DNA of 64,000 nt, taken from assembly GCF_025370935.1 (NCBI RefSeq), contig NC_133482.1, positions 14,201,431-14,265,430 on the forward strand, given 5' to 3'. The notes beneath the pieces were generated by a model. It made no database searches, had not been told where the DNA came from, and was given only the letters and a program-made list of their open reading frames with translations. The stretch is from Choristoneura fumiferana (lineage: Eukaryota; Arthropoda; Insecta; Lepidoptera; Tortricidae). The first letter of the stretch is position 1. Each line of letters starts with the position of its first letter. Positions 21,200 to 31,560 of this stretch are shown here, one piece after another. The position numbers and the translations under genes are program-made.

Positions 21200-21723
21200 T
21201 TACAAGTCTGTATCTTCCTTTGTTTCCTTATTACAAATCGTTATGGCAGTGTCCGATACACAATCCCGTGAATTGTGATCATCCATCATTCGCCTAAAAG
21301 CCGGCATTGATTCACAATCCTTAGCTTTCTTTTTTATTTCGCTTAATTCATTCCCGGTGTCTTGGGGTTCTTGCTTGGGAATCACATTCTGCTTTTCTAT
21401 GGATTTCGAAGAGTTCTCTAATTGAACATTGTAAACTTTACTCAGAAATATAGGATTAGACGCGATATTAACAACTTTGGACGTTGATACAACATCGCTG
21501 GGCTTTTTAACCACGGTTTCTGCTACTGGTTCAGATGCTACATTAAGTTGTTCTTCTGGGCACACGCGCGTTACTTCAATGGGATGAGTCTGGAGGCAGG
21601 TTGGGGAGCTCATTGCTCTTTTCGGAGTTTCCATTCGCATCATTGTCTCTTGTTGCGCTTGGATGCCTTGATTATTGGAGTCCTTTGCAATAAACTGTGC
21701 ATATCTTTCTTCGATTCGTGCCG
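21200..21723 (-). CDS. Terminal coding exon of unrecognised protein, partial
   Basis: Open minus-strand frame ending at TAA 21200. A pyrimidine-containing tract and TGTTTACAG precede 21723, so the exon probably begins there with two bases of a split codon; the upstream in-frame ATG would lie in the intron. About 174 residues, rich in Ser, Lys, Glu, Thr and Asn, starting ARIEERYAQFIAKDSNNQG and containing KRAMSSPTCLQTHP, IPKQEPQD and KKKAKDCESMPAFRRMMDD. No known domain, signal peptide or membrane segment; likely disordered, with a possible SUMO-type motif (PKQEP). Same strand as CPSF2 and just upstream of it. No partner exon found to the right. Could be the tail of a nuclear protein, but this is a guess. 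Confidence 0.6.
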
Positions 21724-21908
21724 CTGTAAACATAACTCTTATTAAAAGATACATTTTGAGGATACGAAACGCAAGGAATGGATATTCAAGGACAAAAAAG
21801 AAGAAGTAGGTATGTTTTCTTCCTCTTCATACGTTCTTCCAATGCCAGTGGTTCTTAATATGAAAAACCTGTATCGCTGATGTCGCCATGCCATCCCATA
21901 TGCGTTTA

Positions 21909-22795
21909 AGTAGGGGAGACCGGGGGTAAAAGTAACATTTGGCATTTGTGCTCCGATTACTTGCTATCTTTTATGTATTTGCTAAAACTTTTCTTTATAC
22001 TCTATATATATGCGTACATTTTTATTAAATAGAGTTCGATTTTTTAAAGTTACAAGCCTTTGAAAAATAATTGTCGATTTTTACTTTTGTCCTCTAGGGG
22101 TAGGACGAAAGTAATATGGTTAGAATCAAAAGTAAAACCCATGAAACACCACTTTACTGAAGTGATCTGCATAACCTATGATCACTTCTTTCTGTTTCAT
22201 GTAAGTTTAGGTACTTTAATGATTGGAATTTACGACATCTAATTTTTTCTGTAAAAAAATGCTTTTTGCTCTTCATAATCCTAAGCGCCATTTAAACTCG
22301 ATCCCTGTGACATTTAGAGGGAGAAGGAGAATTGAGTGTAAGTTAATGATTTTTGGCGTACCTTATGACCTCAATGGAATTTGTCAGGTTTTTTGGTCCA
22401 GCCCAGGCGTTATGTTACTTTTGTACCCATCCCAGATTTCTCATTTCATACGTCCTTAGCAAAAAAACTAAATGTTTGCATAAAAATAACTTAAAAGACT
22501 CTATAAGCAATGTAATAAACAATTAGTAGTAGTCATTCTGATGTTATCGCCCTTATGATAAATATGCGCCAAATAGATCAATCTTAAAATTTTACTTCAG
22601 AGGTGCAAAATCATGTTAGTAGGTACCTGTAATTTTACTTGAGGTTGAGATATAGGATTGATACCTGGTTACAAGCAGAGATACGATATTTGCGAGCTCT
22701 GGACGGGTGCATGTGGTATTTTGATCACTGCATAACTCTACAAAGCCGATGTTACTTTCAACCCGCTGTTACTTTTGTGCCCGGTCTCCCCTACT
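21909..22795. mobile_element. ~890-bp DNA transposon, TIR AGTAGGGGAGACCGGG
   Basis: AGTAGGGGAGACCGGGGGTA at 21909 and its complement, ending CCGGTCTCCCCTACT at 22795, form ~28-bp TIRs that continue into AAAAGTAAC. Internal repeats of the same motif (TTTACTTTTGTCC at 22080, GTTACTTTTGTACCC at 22412) occur. No transposase frame. Superfamily undetermined; flanks do not give a clear target duplication. Confidence 0.7.
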
Positions 22796-22950
22796 TATTC
22801 ATACATATAGATTTTTATAGTAAGCCTGATAGGCCCAAAAGAAAAGGCCTATTGTAACGCGCTGACTTTCGCTGTCGCATTTACCGTCTCCTTTTCCCTC
22901 ACCTTATGCCGTGTCACAAAAAGAAGTAGTCGAAACTATTGTGATTCTAA

Positions 22951-23076
22951 CCCCCTGTTTCACCATCCTTTGATGGATAAATGTGATGCCATCTCTGTTT
23001 GTTTCGTCGAATAGACGGAGATGGCATCACATTTATCCGTCAAATAAAATTAATTGGTGGGTGGTGAAACCGCCCC
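22951..23076. repeat. PIF/Harbinger-type MITE, copy 2
   Basis: TAA target duplications at 22948-22950 and 23077-23079 flank CCCCCTGTTTCACCATCC and GGTGAAACCGCCCC ends. Slightly deleted in the left arm relative to copy 1. Confidence 0.8.
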
Positions 23077-23233
23077 TAAGTGTGCTAGACAATAATGCTA
23101 AGCACCTACGCACTATGCGGTTAATTGTTTGAATCGCTTGAGAAAGAGACGGCGCGCTAAAATCGTGCGGTTTGCCGCATAGTGCGTGCGTGGCCTTAGG
23201 CCTCAGGTTTAATGCGGAAACTACTACTAAACC

Positions 23234-23362
23234 GCGACGCCACGCCACGCCGACCGTCGCTGTTTCTGTCTGCAACTGACCTTAATAAATATATGGGACT
23301 GATTGATTGGTAGTGACGCGCGTAGGATGGCGTGTGCAAGCGTGGCGTGGCGTCGGGTTTTA
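23234..23362. repeat. Palindromic MITE, ~129 bp
   Basis: GCGACGCCACGCCACGC on the left and GCGTGGCGTGGCGTCG on the right are inverted, around a unique loop. Confidence 0.6.
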
Positions 23363-23613
23363 ATAATATATTCGCTCCGCACCTTTACGCGAGCGCTCGT
23401 TATCGCATTCGCCATTTCTTAGAAAGAAGTGGTGAAAGCGAATGTGATTTCGAGTGTGTTAAACAATATTGCATCTGCATAAAACAGGGATTAACTACCA
23501 TTGATCCTGTTCAAAACGTAGTTCAGAAGAAGGCAGAGACTGAAAACACAGGGAACCATTATCAGGTATGCCCACCAAGGGGGTTGGCAGGTCTGAAACA
23601 ATGGATTTTCTTA

Positions 23614-24316
23614 CAGCCTTATTCATAAAAAAACCTTAATTGAGGTTTGATCGGTCTGTTACTTAGCAGACTGATTAAGCTTATTAGACGGTTGTCAAGA
23701 AGTATGATTCATAAACGCTTGCTAGCAGTCTGCTAGTTGTTGAGCTGCTGATAGACTGATTAGATGCGTTATGTTGGCAATCTTGACAAATCAAAGACAA
23801 AAAATGGCCTCATCGATAATTAAAAAAAAAAAAAATTGACAGCAGTGACAGCAAATTAGCAGGAAAAAAAAAGCGAGATGTTTGTTTTCCCGCCATTTCC
23901 GATCCGCATGTTTATGTTTAAGTGCAAAAAGCCGAAATTATGTTAATCATCCTAATTTTATTTTTTTCACATTTATTGTTAGTAAAGTAGTAAAGTAGCA
24001 GTAATTTTAGAGGATTTTAAAATACAAATTCCTGAAAATAAATTACCCTGTTTTTTTTTTTAAATCTTTTCGTAACTTCACCCTTCACTAAAAATATCTT
24101 CGGTATGGTTTTTTGCTCTTGTCAAAGTCAGCTGTTCAAACTTGTGGCGGCCATTTTGTGACTTAGCAGGGAGATAAAGGAGGGTCTACGGTCCTCTAAC
24201 TTTAGCAGAGCCTTGATCGACTGATTAGCGCTAACAGACGTTTATGAATCACGTTTTTTAGCATCGGGCCTTCAAGGAGCCTTCAAGGAGGCTCTAACTT
24301 TTTATGAATAAGGCTG
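23614..24316. mobile_element. ~700-bp PIF/Harbinger-type element, copy 1
   Basis: Flanked by TTA (23611-23613 and 24317-24319). Termini CAGCCTTATTCATAAAAA and TTTTTATGAATAAGGCTG are inverted. Subterminal sequence is rich in short repeats of GACTGATTAG / CTGCTAG. No transposase frame. A near-identical inverted copy is at 40891-41582. Confidence 0.8.
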
Positions 24317-24342
24317 TTAGTCTTTTTCAATCATTCATCTTG

Positions 24343-24498
24343 CCAGCCAGCGGGCAGCGGTGCGGGTAGCGGCGTGGCGAGCGGTTCTCTGTTCATTACG
24401 CAGCCAAAACGGTCGCCGCACAGTGGTTACGTAGCAGCACACGCAATGAACAGAGAACACGCTTGCCACGACGTTGCCCGCGCCGGCTACCGCTGGCG
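24343..24498. repeat. GC-rich imperfect palindrome
   Basis: GCGGTGCGGGTAGCGGCGTG with GGTTCTCTGTTCATT on the left and AATGAACAGAGAACACGC then GCCGGCTACCGC on the right are inverted. It lies just outside the 703-bp element. Confidence 0.55.
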
Positions 24499-24644
24499 TC
24501 GAGCCCGCGGTCTCATAGGCTAGCTATCCTAGCTGATATTGACGTGGCGTAGGCAAGATAAGTTTTGCAAGGCCTTATGATGGGCATCACAGATTGGATG
24601 ACGGATTTTTAAATGAGCAAAAAAACGAGAAACTTTCTAGGCGC

Positions 24645-25015
24645 GAGGCTAGTTTGCGAGGCCGTAGGCTGCTTGTAGACGTCCGTTATTTTCACCGGAC
24701 CACGGACCGTTCTTTTGCCGGATTTGCGGTGTTGTATGGCTTACAATGGATGTATGTACAGTCACCAGCACCAATATCTGACACAACAAGCGTGCATAAA
24801 TATCTGATACGACTCTATTACTAGGGCCGGAAGGACGTGTCAGATATTTTTGCACGCTCCGCTGTGGCAGATATTAATGCTGGTGACTGTACCTGTACAT
24901 GCACCGGACACTTGTCCGGCAACGAAGCCATACCAGTTCCAGTGAAAACAATGGACGTCTACAAGCGGCCGTAGGCTGTGGCCCACGAGGCCTACGCCTA
25001 GCGCCACCTCTGCAA
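24645..25015. repeat. Outer palindromic MITE split by an inner MITE
   Basis: GAGGCCGTAGGCTGCTTGTA, then GACGTCC...TTTTCACCGG on the left, pairs with CAGTGAAAACAATGGACGTC then TACAAGCGGCCGTAGGCTG on the right. The inner element 24756-24892 occupies the middle. Confidence 0.65.
24756..24892. repeat. Inner MITE, TIR GTACAGTCACCAGCACC
   Basis: GTACAGTCACCAGCACCAAT and its complement, ending GCTGGTGACTGTAC, enclose 137 bp. Inside, AATATCTGACAC pairs with GTGTCAGATATT and further partial repeats. Confidence 0.75.
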
Positions 25016-25289
25016 GTGAGCCAAAGTGTGATTTGTGCCCTATTAACCTAGTAACTAGATTAATGGCGAATTCTTAAGGAGGCCTACACCAAACTGGTTG
25101 AAAAAGCTAAGAAGAACAGAACAATTGATAGCTGATCGTGTGGCTACTGTTAAATTCTTGCGATCGAAAATTTTTAAATGTTTTCAATACAACGATGGTA
25201 GAAAATAGGTGGTAAGTGGTAGGTGGGTTTGCCTGATGGTTACCAATTAGGTACCACAACTATAGCTCACGTATGTAATTTTATTATAA

Positions 25290-25380
25290 TTCGACTGGAT
25301 GGCAAACGAGCAAGTGGGTCTCCTGATGGTAAGGGACCACGTATGGAATACCACAACTATAGCTCACGTATTGCCGATCC
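25290..25380 (-). mobile_element. Fragment of poly(A) retroelement family E
   Basis: AATTCGACTGGATGGCAAAC and GAGCAAGTGGGTCTCCTGAT match the 3' end of family E; the remaining body is absent. The flank duplicates TATAGCTCACGTAT on both sides (25263 and 25363), a probable target duplication. Confidence 0.6.
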
Positions 25381-25384
25381 TAAG

Positions 25385-25830
25385 TATTATATTATTTTGT
25401 AGACTCTATACCGTACCTCTCCTGGAAATCCTCAACGGGCAATTCATTCCACAGCTTTGAGATTCTTGGAAAGAAACGCTTTTGAAACCGGACAGTATGA
25501 TGCCTTTGCTGTTCCAACGTATAAGGACGGTGATAATGGTTGTATGAAAGATATAAAGCTACTGCAATTGTGTATGATTTTTGTTTCAACTGATTCAGCG
25601 TCGAAAATCGCATCACGGATCAGTCTCAGAACAGCCTGGCTCAACCTTAATGTTACTGAATAAATACTTGGGTACAGAAGTGTACGCAAAAATAATTTTG
25701 AAACCTTTTGAGGCAGTTGTAATAGAAGTTCAAGGTGAGGATTATTTGGTTTTTACTTCTATTTTACTTACCAGTGCCATTACAAGAGTTAAACGATCTT
25801 CTTTGCCTTAGTTTCTCTCTTATTCTTCTT
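25385..25830 (-). mobile_element. Possible LINE ORF remnant
   Basis: Minus-strand frames around 25400-25690 read VRFQKRFFPRISKLWNELP, a pattern common at the C-terminal end of insect non-LTR ORF2 proteins ('...F.P...LWN.LP'). The frame shifts between two registers. Decayed; no core motifs left. Confidence 0.5.
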
Positions 25831-26024
25831 ACAAAATCTATCACGAATACAAAAATAATATAGGCAGTCATAATAATGTCAAAGCATAGATTATGAATTT
25901 TTCCTTGAAGCGTAGGTAATCATAGAGTACATCTAAGAAGTACTTTTTAGTTCCATGAGTACAGTCGGTACTCTAGCATTAAGTATCCGTTTTTCTATGC
26001 AATGAGGTAATGAGGTAGTATAAA

Positions 26025-26220
26025 AAGTAGGTAACTATTTATGATAGAGAACTCAAGTGCGAAAGATTAAGCATTGCCATACAGCGTGGTAATGCTGCCA
26101 GCCTTCTGGGCACCTTACCACCTGGCAGTGATTTTGGGCAACTTTTTTATTTATAATTTTAGTTTGTATGTAGTTTTAGTTACCTTTATTTTGTTTTATA
26201 TTATACAGGCATTGTCATTG
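26025..26220 (+). mobile_element. LINE ORF2 C-terminal remnant
   Basis: Contains GCATTGCCATACAGCGTGGT then AATGCTGCCAGCCTTCTGGG, which translates as (IAIQ)RGNAASLLGTL and matches the frame at 40478-40720. Disrupted by frameshifts. Confidence 0.6.
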
Positions 26221-26322
26221 TCATTGTCCTTCTACGAATAAATAAAAATAAAGTGCGAAAGTGGTTTGGTCCTTTGACCTCTCAATCTCAAGTCTCAAGT
26301 AGAAAGTTGTAGGTTTGAACCT

Positions 26323-26442
26323 GAGGCCGAATTGCCTAACGTTTCTGCCGCTCGCGATCGCAATCTAATGTCAGTTTTTGTATGTGAAGTCTGTCATTTG
26401 ATTGCGATCGCGAGCGTTAGAAACGTTAGGCAATACGGCCTC
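26323..26442. repeat. Palindromic MITE, TIR GAGGCCGTATTGCC
   Basis: GAGGCCGAATTGCCTAACGT and its complement (ACGTTAGGCAATACGGCCTC) with the inner TCGCGATCGCAATC / GATTGCGATCGCGA pair. 120 bp. A second copy is split by a LINE at 44988-45375. Confidence 0.8.
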
Positions 26443-26623
26443 TGATCTTGCACCTCTGATTTTGAATTACATTTGAAATTTACCACTAGCTTTTCGTTGA
26501 AAGAAAACATCGTAAAGCAATGAGGGTTTACACAGAGGCGAAATATCGCTAGATGGCGTTAGTATCGTGAGGTCGTTTGACGTTTGACATTTGCTTGCGA
26601 TTGGCTCATTTAGTTATTTAACC

Positions 26624-27050
26624 AATGAGGGCTATCGTTTTTTGTCTCACTAGATGGCGCACTGTTGCGTGAGGTTTTTAAGTATGGCTTTAAAAGTCTG
26701 TTATTACGGGCGTGAAAACAAAGTTTAGAATAAAATCGTATTTAATACACCTTAAAACCGTACCATAAAAATATCGAGCATGCCACAGTGTTGCATAGTC
26801 CCCGTTTTGTTCGGAAAAAAGGGAGGACAAAGGTTTCCGAAAGACAAAACTGTCTCAAAACACAGACATTCATTGCCCCGGAACGCATATTTGCCATAAT
26901 TAATTTCGGATATTGCAAAATATTCACAAAATTATTCTAATTATAAATAAACCCGCGTAGCTCACCCTAAAACTATGAGATTTGACATTTCGGAGACCTC
27001 ACGCTACACTAGCGCCTCTAGTGGCGAATTCATACGCGATAGCCCTCATT
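26624..27050. repeat. MITE family B copy inside A'
   Basis: 427 bp with AATGAGGGCTATCG / CGATAGCCCTCATT ends, inverted relative to the CPSF2 intron 4 copy and closely similar throughout. Confidence 0.8.
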
Positions 27051-27103
27051 ACGAGCAAACGTCAAACGTCAAACGACCTCACGATACTAACGCCATCTAG
27101 CGA

Positions 27104-27483
27104 CAATTCTTTATGTGAATGTGGCATGGACGAGGGCACCCTCGAACACATGTTCTTTCACTGCACCAAAATCGTTACTCCCTTACATGACCTCCTCCCT
27201 CCTGAAATCCCTCGCCCTGTCAATTTAAACTTCCTTCTTGCAATAGCACACACCCCCCTTATAACTGTACTATGTAAATTTATTAAAACTAACAAATTTG
27301 TTTTTGTAGGTAGTTCAACAAATTTTATGTTTGTGTTGTCTTATTTTAGGTTCTCATCCGATTACCGCACACTGAATCTACCGAACAACGATCAAATTGA
27401 TAGTGTCTTTTCCAACCTCGACATTGGCGGAATCATCGATAGTATCGATGGAGCTATACTTTCAAGAATTGAATTGAATTGCT
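27104..27483 (+). mobile_element. 5'-truncated LINE with 9-bp TSD
   Basis: Flanked by ATCTAGCGA at 27095-27103 and 27484-27492. The frame contains SLCECGMDEGTLEHMFFHC, the post-RT Cys/His tail of a non-LTR ORF2. The 3' end is a short (TTGAA)n run. 380 bp. Confidence 0.75.
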
Positions 27484-27659
27484 ATCTAGCGATATTTTGC
27501 CTCTGTGAAAACCATCATTCAATCTGTGTGTGAAGTTCCCTCTGCCCTGGGCCCACTTAAAAGCCATAGCCCAAGCCCTCTCATTCCGCTTGTGTCCAAA
27601 ATTGGGACGAGTAGGTACTAGTATTAGGCCGGAGATGAAAGAACCAGTAATTAAGTGTT

Positions 27660-28165
27660 TTTCACACATGCCACAATTTAGCTTAACTACTCCATAAGCG
27701 CTTTTAAAAACTAAAAACTCTCAATTAAACCAATTAGCAGCTAATTTGAGCAGTAAGAGTCGTATTAAGCTCTTCGTTTTCCGACATTAGCATGGGAATG
27801 GCATAATAATGAGGCGGTAAGAGCTCCGACCCGCCAAAGTGCTATTCGGAGCTCTCGATATCAAGCATATTGTCTTACAAACAGTATGGGTTGCTCGAGT
27901 ACCTACGTGTTTTGTAAGTAATATATGTGGGTTGGTGGTTTGGTGGTTGCGTATGCTTTGCTTTATAATTACTATGAAGAAGAAGCTTTTGTTAGCCTCA
28001 CTTTAGTTGTGTTTCTACCTATGGGGTCCGGCCACGACTGTCTTGCGAACGGTGGCGCGGCGAGGGCTTATTATTTTAGTCAAAAAACACCACTTATGTT
28101 TCTTTAGTAAAATGAAAAGTATTTGTATTGTGTTATGTTATTATATTAATAAAACCATTTTTTAG
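27660..28165. other. Non-coding, no recognised element
   Basis: Moderately AT-rich; the GAGCTCCGA / CGGAGCTC pair at 27809-27856 is a loose hairpin. No supported exon on either strand. Confidence 0.4.
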
Positions 28166-28169
28166 CCCA

Positions 28170-28345
28170 CGACGCAAAAAGAGGGGTGTTATAAGTTTGA
28201 CCGCTTTGTGCTCTGAAACGGGTGAACCGATTTAGATGCGTTTTTTATTTGAAAACAGGTTTTCTATAGATAGTTCTTAGATATGTTTCATCAAAATTGG
28301 TTAAGCCGTTTTTGAGATATTAAGCTTTGGAATGAATTAGGGTTT
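28170..28345 (+). repeat. Dispersed repeat family J copy
   Basis: Blocks GACCGCTTTGTGCTCTGAAA, AACCGATTTAGATGCGTTTT and GTTAAGCCGTTTTTGAGATA match 29870-30090. Non-coding. Confidence 0.55.
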
Positions 28346-28478
28346 TTGGAATTTTCTAATTAGAAGAAGTGCATTTATTGAACATGTAATTTGAGTTTTT
28401 AAATGGCGGCAAAGTATCGGAAGACGCAGTGGGGGTAGGCCTTCCACATGGTGGACCAATGATCTCCTCTAAAAGCTC

Positions 28479-28633
28479 GTTCCCACTTGTCGGATGTCGG
28501 GCCCGGATTTTAATCGGATGTTCCAGTGGCAGAACATTTTATATTAAGCTATTCACTCTTGCCCGACACGATTTTCTATAGAAATGACTGACATCCGACA
28601 AGAAACGGATCCGACATCCGACAAGTGGGAACG
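28479..28633. repeat. Palindromic MITE, 155 bp
   Basis: CGTTCCCACTTGTCGGATGT on the left and ACATCCGACAAGTGGGAACG on the right are exact complements. Confidence 0.75.
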
Positions 28634-28777
28634 GATGACGAGCACGTGAGCCCATGGTTGGACTCAGGTGGTGCGGGACCTGTCATTGAAGTGTTTTTTG
28701 GGAAGGCCTATGTCGGCCTAATGAACGTGACGCGAATATGTTTGAGGTTTGTTACACTGCTCGCTCTAAGCTATTAA

Positions 28778-29127
28778 GCTGGGTACTGACCAACGTTACG
28801 AGGTGAAATGTACATTCGCATCGAGCATGTTACGCATTGAGCATGTTCGCTGTGTTCTCAAAATCTGCGTAATGTTGCTCGTCAAAACTTGGGCTCCATA
28901 TTCGCCAGCCACTCTCAGTAAAGATGGCTGACTTGTTACAGCGTACTGACTGAACCGCGTAACAGTCAAAGGATTCGCCAAAAAACCGACAGCCGGCGGA
29001 GCACTCAAAGCGAGCAACGAGCGGCTCGTTGCTCGCTGGTTTCCCCGTAACACTAAGTACTGACTGCACGAATGCTCGCTGTGCAACATGTTACATTACA
29101 CCTCGTAACGTTGGTCAGTACCCACCT
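28778..29127. mobile_element. 350-bp TIR element at TTAA
   Basis: Inverted ends TGGGTACTGACCAACGTTAC (left) and the complement at 29105-29124, with TTAA at 28774-28777 and 29128-29131. TTAA duplication is typical of piggyBac-type elements; assignment is tentative since TTAA is short. Non-coding. Confidence 0.65.
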
Positions 29128-29131
29128 TTAA

Positions 29132-29450
29132 ACTACTTCTGGGTAGGTACAGTAAATTTGAAACACATTTATTTGAAACATTTCCACTCCGTGAACAAGA
29201 TAGGTTAGTTTAGAACTAGATCGGTATCGTCAGTATTTATGTTAGATTTTCACAGCAACAATAGCTTAGCTGCATTCGTAGCTATATATTTTTGTTATCA
29301 GATGTCGTAGTATGCTACTGTTGGGTTTTAAATAGGGGTTATTGAGAATTGACTATTGTGAAATTAACTATGAATCGAAGCGTTTTTTTTTGGATCCTAT
29401 TAGGTCTAGGTAAGTAGTCTCACTGCTGGGATAAAAAAATAAATACATTA
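29132..29450. other. Non-coding, no recognised element
   Basis: AT-rich sequence without a supported reading frame or repeat. Confidence 0.4.
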
Positions 29451-29682
29451 TCATGAGACACTTGACACCAGTTGACCTAGTCCCAAGCTAAGCAAAACTT
29501 GTACTATGGATACTAGGCAACGGATAAACATACTTATATATTTAAATACATATTAAACATCCAAGACCCGAAAGCAAACATTCGTAGTATTCATACAAAT
29601 ATCTGCCCTGGCCGGGAATCGAACCCGGGACCTCAAGCTTCGTAGTGAGGTTCTCTAACCACTTGCTATCCGGTCGTCTAAA
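29450..29682 (-). mobile_element. tRNA-derived SINE, family D
   Basis: Complement order: GACCGGATAGCAAGTGGTTA (box A region), GAGGTCCCGGGTTCGATTCC (box B), then the CTAGTATCCATAGTACAAG body. The tail lies at 29440-29455. 5' end at 29682. Confidence 0.8.
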
Positions 29683-29864
29683 TGTTATAAATGGGAAAGT
29701 TAATTTGTCTGTCATAAGCGATAAACCAATATTGTTGAGTTTTGGTATAGCCTCGTAAGTCTTAGGTACAGAAATCAAAGGGGGGAGGGGGGTTAAATAT
29801 GCAGATGGAATAGCAGCGGAAGAATAACATTAGGAAGTAGGTACAACAATAAAGTAGCGACGCA

Positions 29865-29890
29865 AAAAGAGTTTGACCGTTATGTGCATC

Positions 29891-29928
<38 letters not shown>

Positions 29929-30130
29929 TGTGTGTGTTTGTGTGTGTGTCTGTCTGTGACACTGTAGCTCTTAAACGGGTGGACCGATCTGAATGCGCTT
30001 TTTTTTAATTTAAAATCAGGTTTTCTAGCGATGGTTCTTAGACATGTTTCATCAAAATCGGTTTAGCCGTTTTTGAGATATTGAACTTTGAAGTGACAAA
30101 GTCGGGGGTTTTCCAACTTTTCGTTAGTTA
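29865..30130 (+). repeat. Dispersed repeat family J copy with (GT)n
   Basis: Carries a long TGTGTG run at 29890-29950, then GGTGGACCGATCTGAATGCG and GTTTAGCCGTTTTTGAGATA, TTGAACTTTGAAGTGACAAA. The His/Thr-rich antisense frame through the run is not a gene. Confidence 0.6.
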
Positions 30131-30134
30131 GGTT

Positions 30135-31105
30135 ATTAATAAGTATGTCTTCGGGTGCAACTCTTCGCAGGCAGTGTAGGTATGCCAAGTAAAATTTTTG
30201 GCAACCCGGTAGTAATCGAGTTCTTAAGACTCACGTCACTGCAGTAAACGAGAAAACTTGCATTATTTTTCTTTAAACCTAATTTGCTGTTTTAAGTCTT
30301 TAGTTTTGGCCAGTTCACTATTTAGCCTACTCATCAGAATTAACAGTGACTATATTTCGGCTGTTATCGGAAATATACAGGCAATATACTGATGCAGGTT
30401 ATTCCAGAAGTTTCTAGCTTAGTCTGGATGCTCTAGGAACAGTCCGCGGCCAAATTAACCGATATTGACGACGCAGGCGCGCACTAGAAGCACGAATTAT
30501 GGAGCGGGCAACGGAGGGGATAAATAACAAAGTACAGAAACAATGATTGCTGGCGCTGCCAAGAGCGCAGTTAGCGGTATCGGCAATTTTTGAAAAAATG
30601 TTAGTTTTTCTTTTACAAATATACAATTTTACTCGCAAATGTGATGAAAAACATTGTATGGCTGGTACTAGAATTACGAACATCGACTCATTAAAGCCCT
30701 CAGTCTTCGACTTCGGGCTTCTAATAGACTCTCGTTCGTAATTCCTTATTTACCGCCCTTAAGACACCATGTACTATTTTTTAATTTTTCAATGTAAATT
30801 CCCCAAATACTCACTTTATTTTTCACAAACTACCCACCAAAATTTTGCCGTCACTTAAATGTCTTCTAATTTTATTTGGTGGTACGAATTGTAATGTCCA
30901 ATATGGCCCAAATGTTTCGTACCTCCACGGCCCTTCTGCAAGGATACGGCACAGAACTTTACTGCAGAGGGCACACTTAATTTAGTCTATGTTACTCATC
31001 CAATGTATACTAAACTCGCTGCTCATATGTTAAGTATAAAATTAAAATAAGGCAGACGCGTGAAGGCTTCGCTCTTGACCATCACAAGAATTGTCAATAA
31101 TCTTT
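30135..31105. other. Non-coding stretch, possibly old repeat
   Basis: No supported exon. Segment 30695-30775 (GACTTCGGGCTTCTAATAGA, CTTAAGACACCATGTACT) has the look of a dispersed element, but no second copy is present in the window. Confidence 0.35.
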
Positions 31106-31109
31106 CCAG

Positions 31110-31295
31110 CCTAACGTCCCACTGCTGAGTACAGGCCTCCTCTCACCATCATCACCATAGTTCCCACGCGGGCCCAGCGTGGATCGGGAACTTCGCACTC
31201 ACCATTGAATTGCTTCACAGGTTTGTGCAGGCATAATAACATAAATCTGAGTTTTTCGAAATTCATGTGCGAAATTACATACATTTGAAATTTAA
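31110..31295 (-). mobile_element. SINE family C, partial
   Basis: Complement of the SINE body: AACGTCCCACTGCTGAGTAC, CCATAGTTCCCACGCGGGCC, ATTGAATTGCTTCACAGGTT. The tRNA head is missing. Confidence 0.65.
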
Positions 31296-31418
31296 CACGA
31301 ATTTTCCGTATTATATTAATGCAATTGTGAGTATGTTTGTTTTTGTTAAGCTTTCACGCTTTAAATACTGAATCGATCGTGATGAATATGATAGTGTGTA
31401 AATGGGCTGAGACCCTAA

Positions 31419-31557
31419 AGCCGAGTTTAGGCTGTATGAAAAATCGTGCAAGTTGCATTACATTGCGGGCTCGATTGACCACTACAAACTCGTTGGCTTT
31501 ACGGCCTCGCAATGTAATGCAACTTGCACGATTCTTCTTGCAAGTCTAAACTCAGCT
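31419..31557. repeat. MITE AGCCGAGTTTAG, copy 1, TAA TSD
   Basis: TAA at 31416-31418 and 31558-31560 flank AGCCGAGTTTAG and CTAAACTCAGCT ends; inner arms ATCGTGCAAGTTGCATTACA pair with their complement. 139 bp, PIF/Harbinger-like by target site. Confidence 0.75.
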
Positions 31558-31560
31558 TAA

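Larger units (their letters stand above)
26519..27519. repeat. MITE family A' carrying two further insertions
   Basis: Left end AATGAGGGTTTACACAGAGG and right end CCTCTGTGAAAACCATCATT are inverted; inner arms (GAGGTCGTTTGACGTTTGAC and its complement at 27060-27085) match. The centre is filled by MITE B (26624-27050), and the right arm is cut by a LINE fragment (27104-27483). A solo relative is at 3528-3640. Confidence 0.75.
26255..27660 (+). mobile_element. SINE family C split by nested insertions
   Basis: A tRNA-headed SINE (GTTTGACC, GGTTTGAACC box B) begins at about 26255. It is broken at 26323 by a palindromic MITE, resumes ACATTTGAAATTTACCAC, is broken again at 26519 by a 1-kb composite, then resumes at 27520 with GTGTGTGAAGTTCCC and AGCCCAAGCCCTCTCATTC. 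The uninterrupted copy at 50699-51000 gives the expected order. Confidence 0.75.

Noticed and set aside
26982..27533. 183-codon ORF as a host gene
   Set aside because: Runs across three different mobile elements (MITE B, MITE A' arm, LINE tail); a chance fusion frame.
29762..29962. His/Thr-rich small protein
   Set aside because: Antisense translation of a (GT)n microsatellite inside repeat family J.
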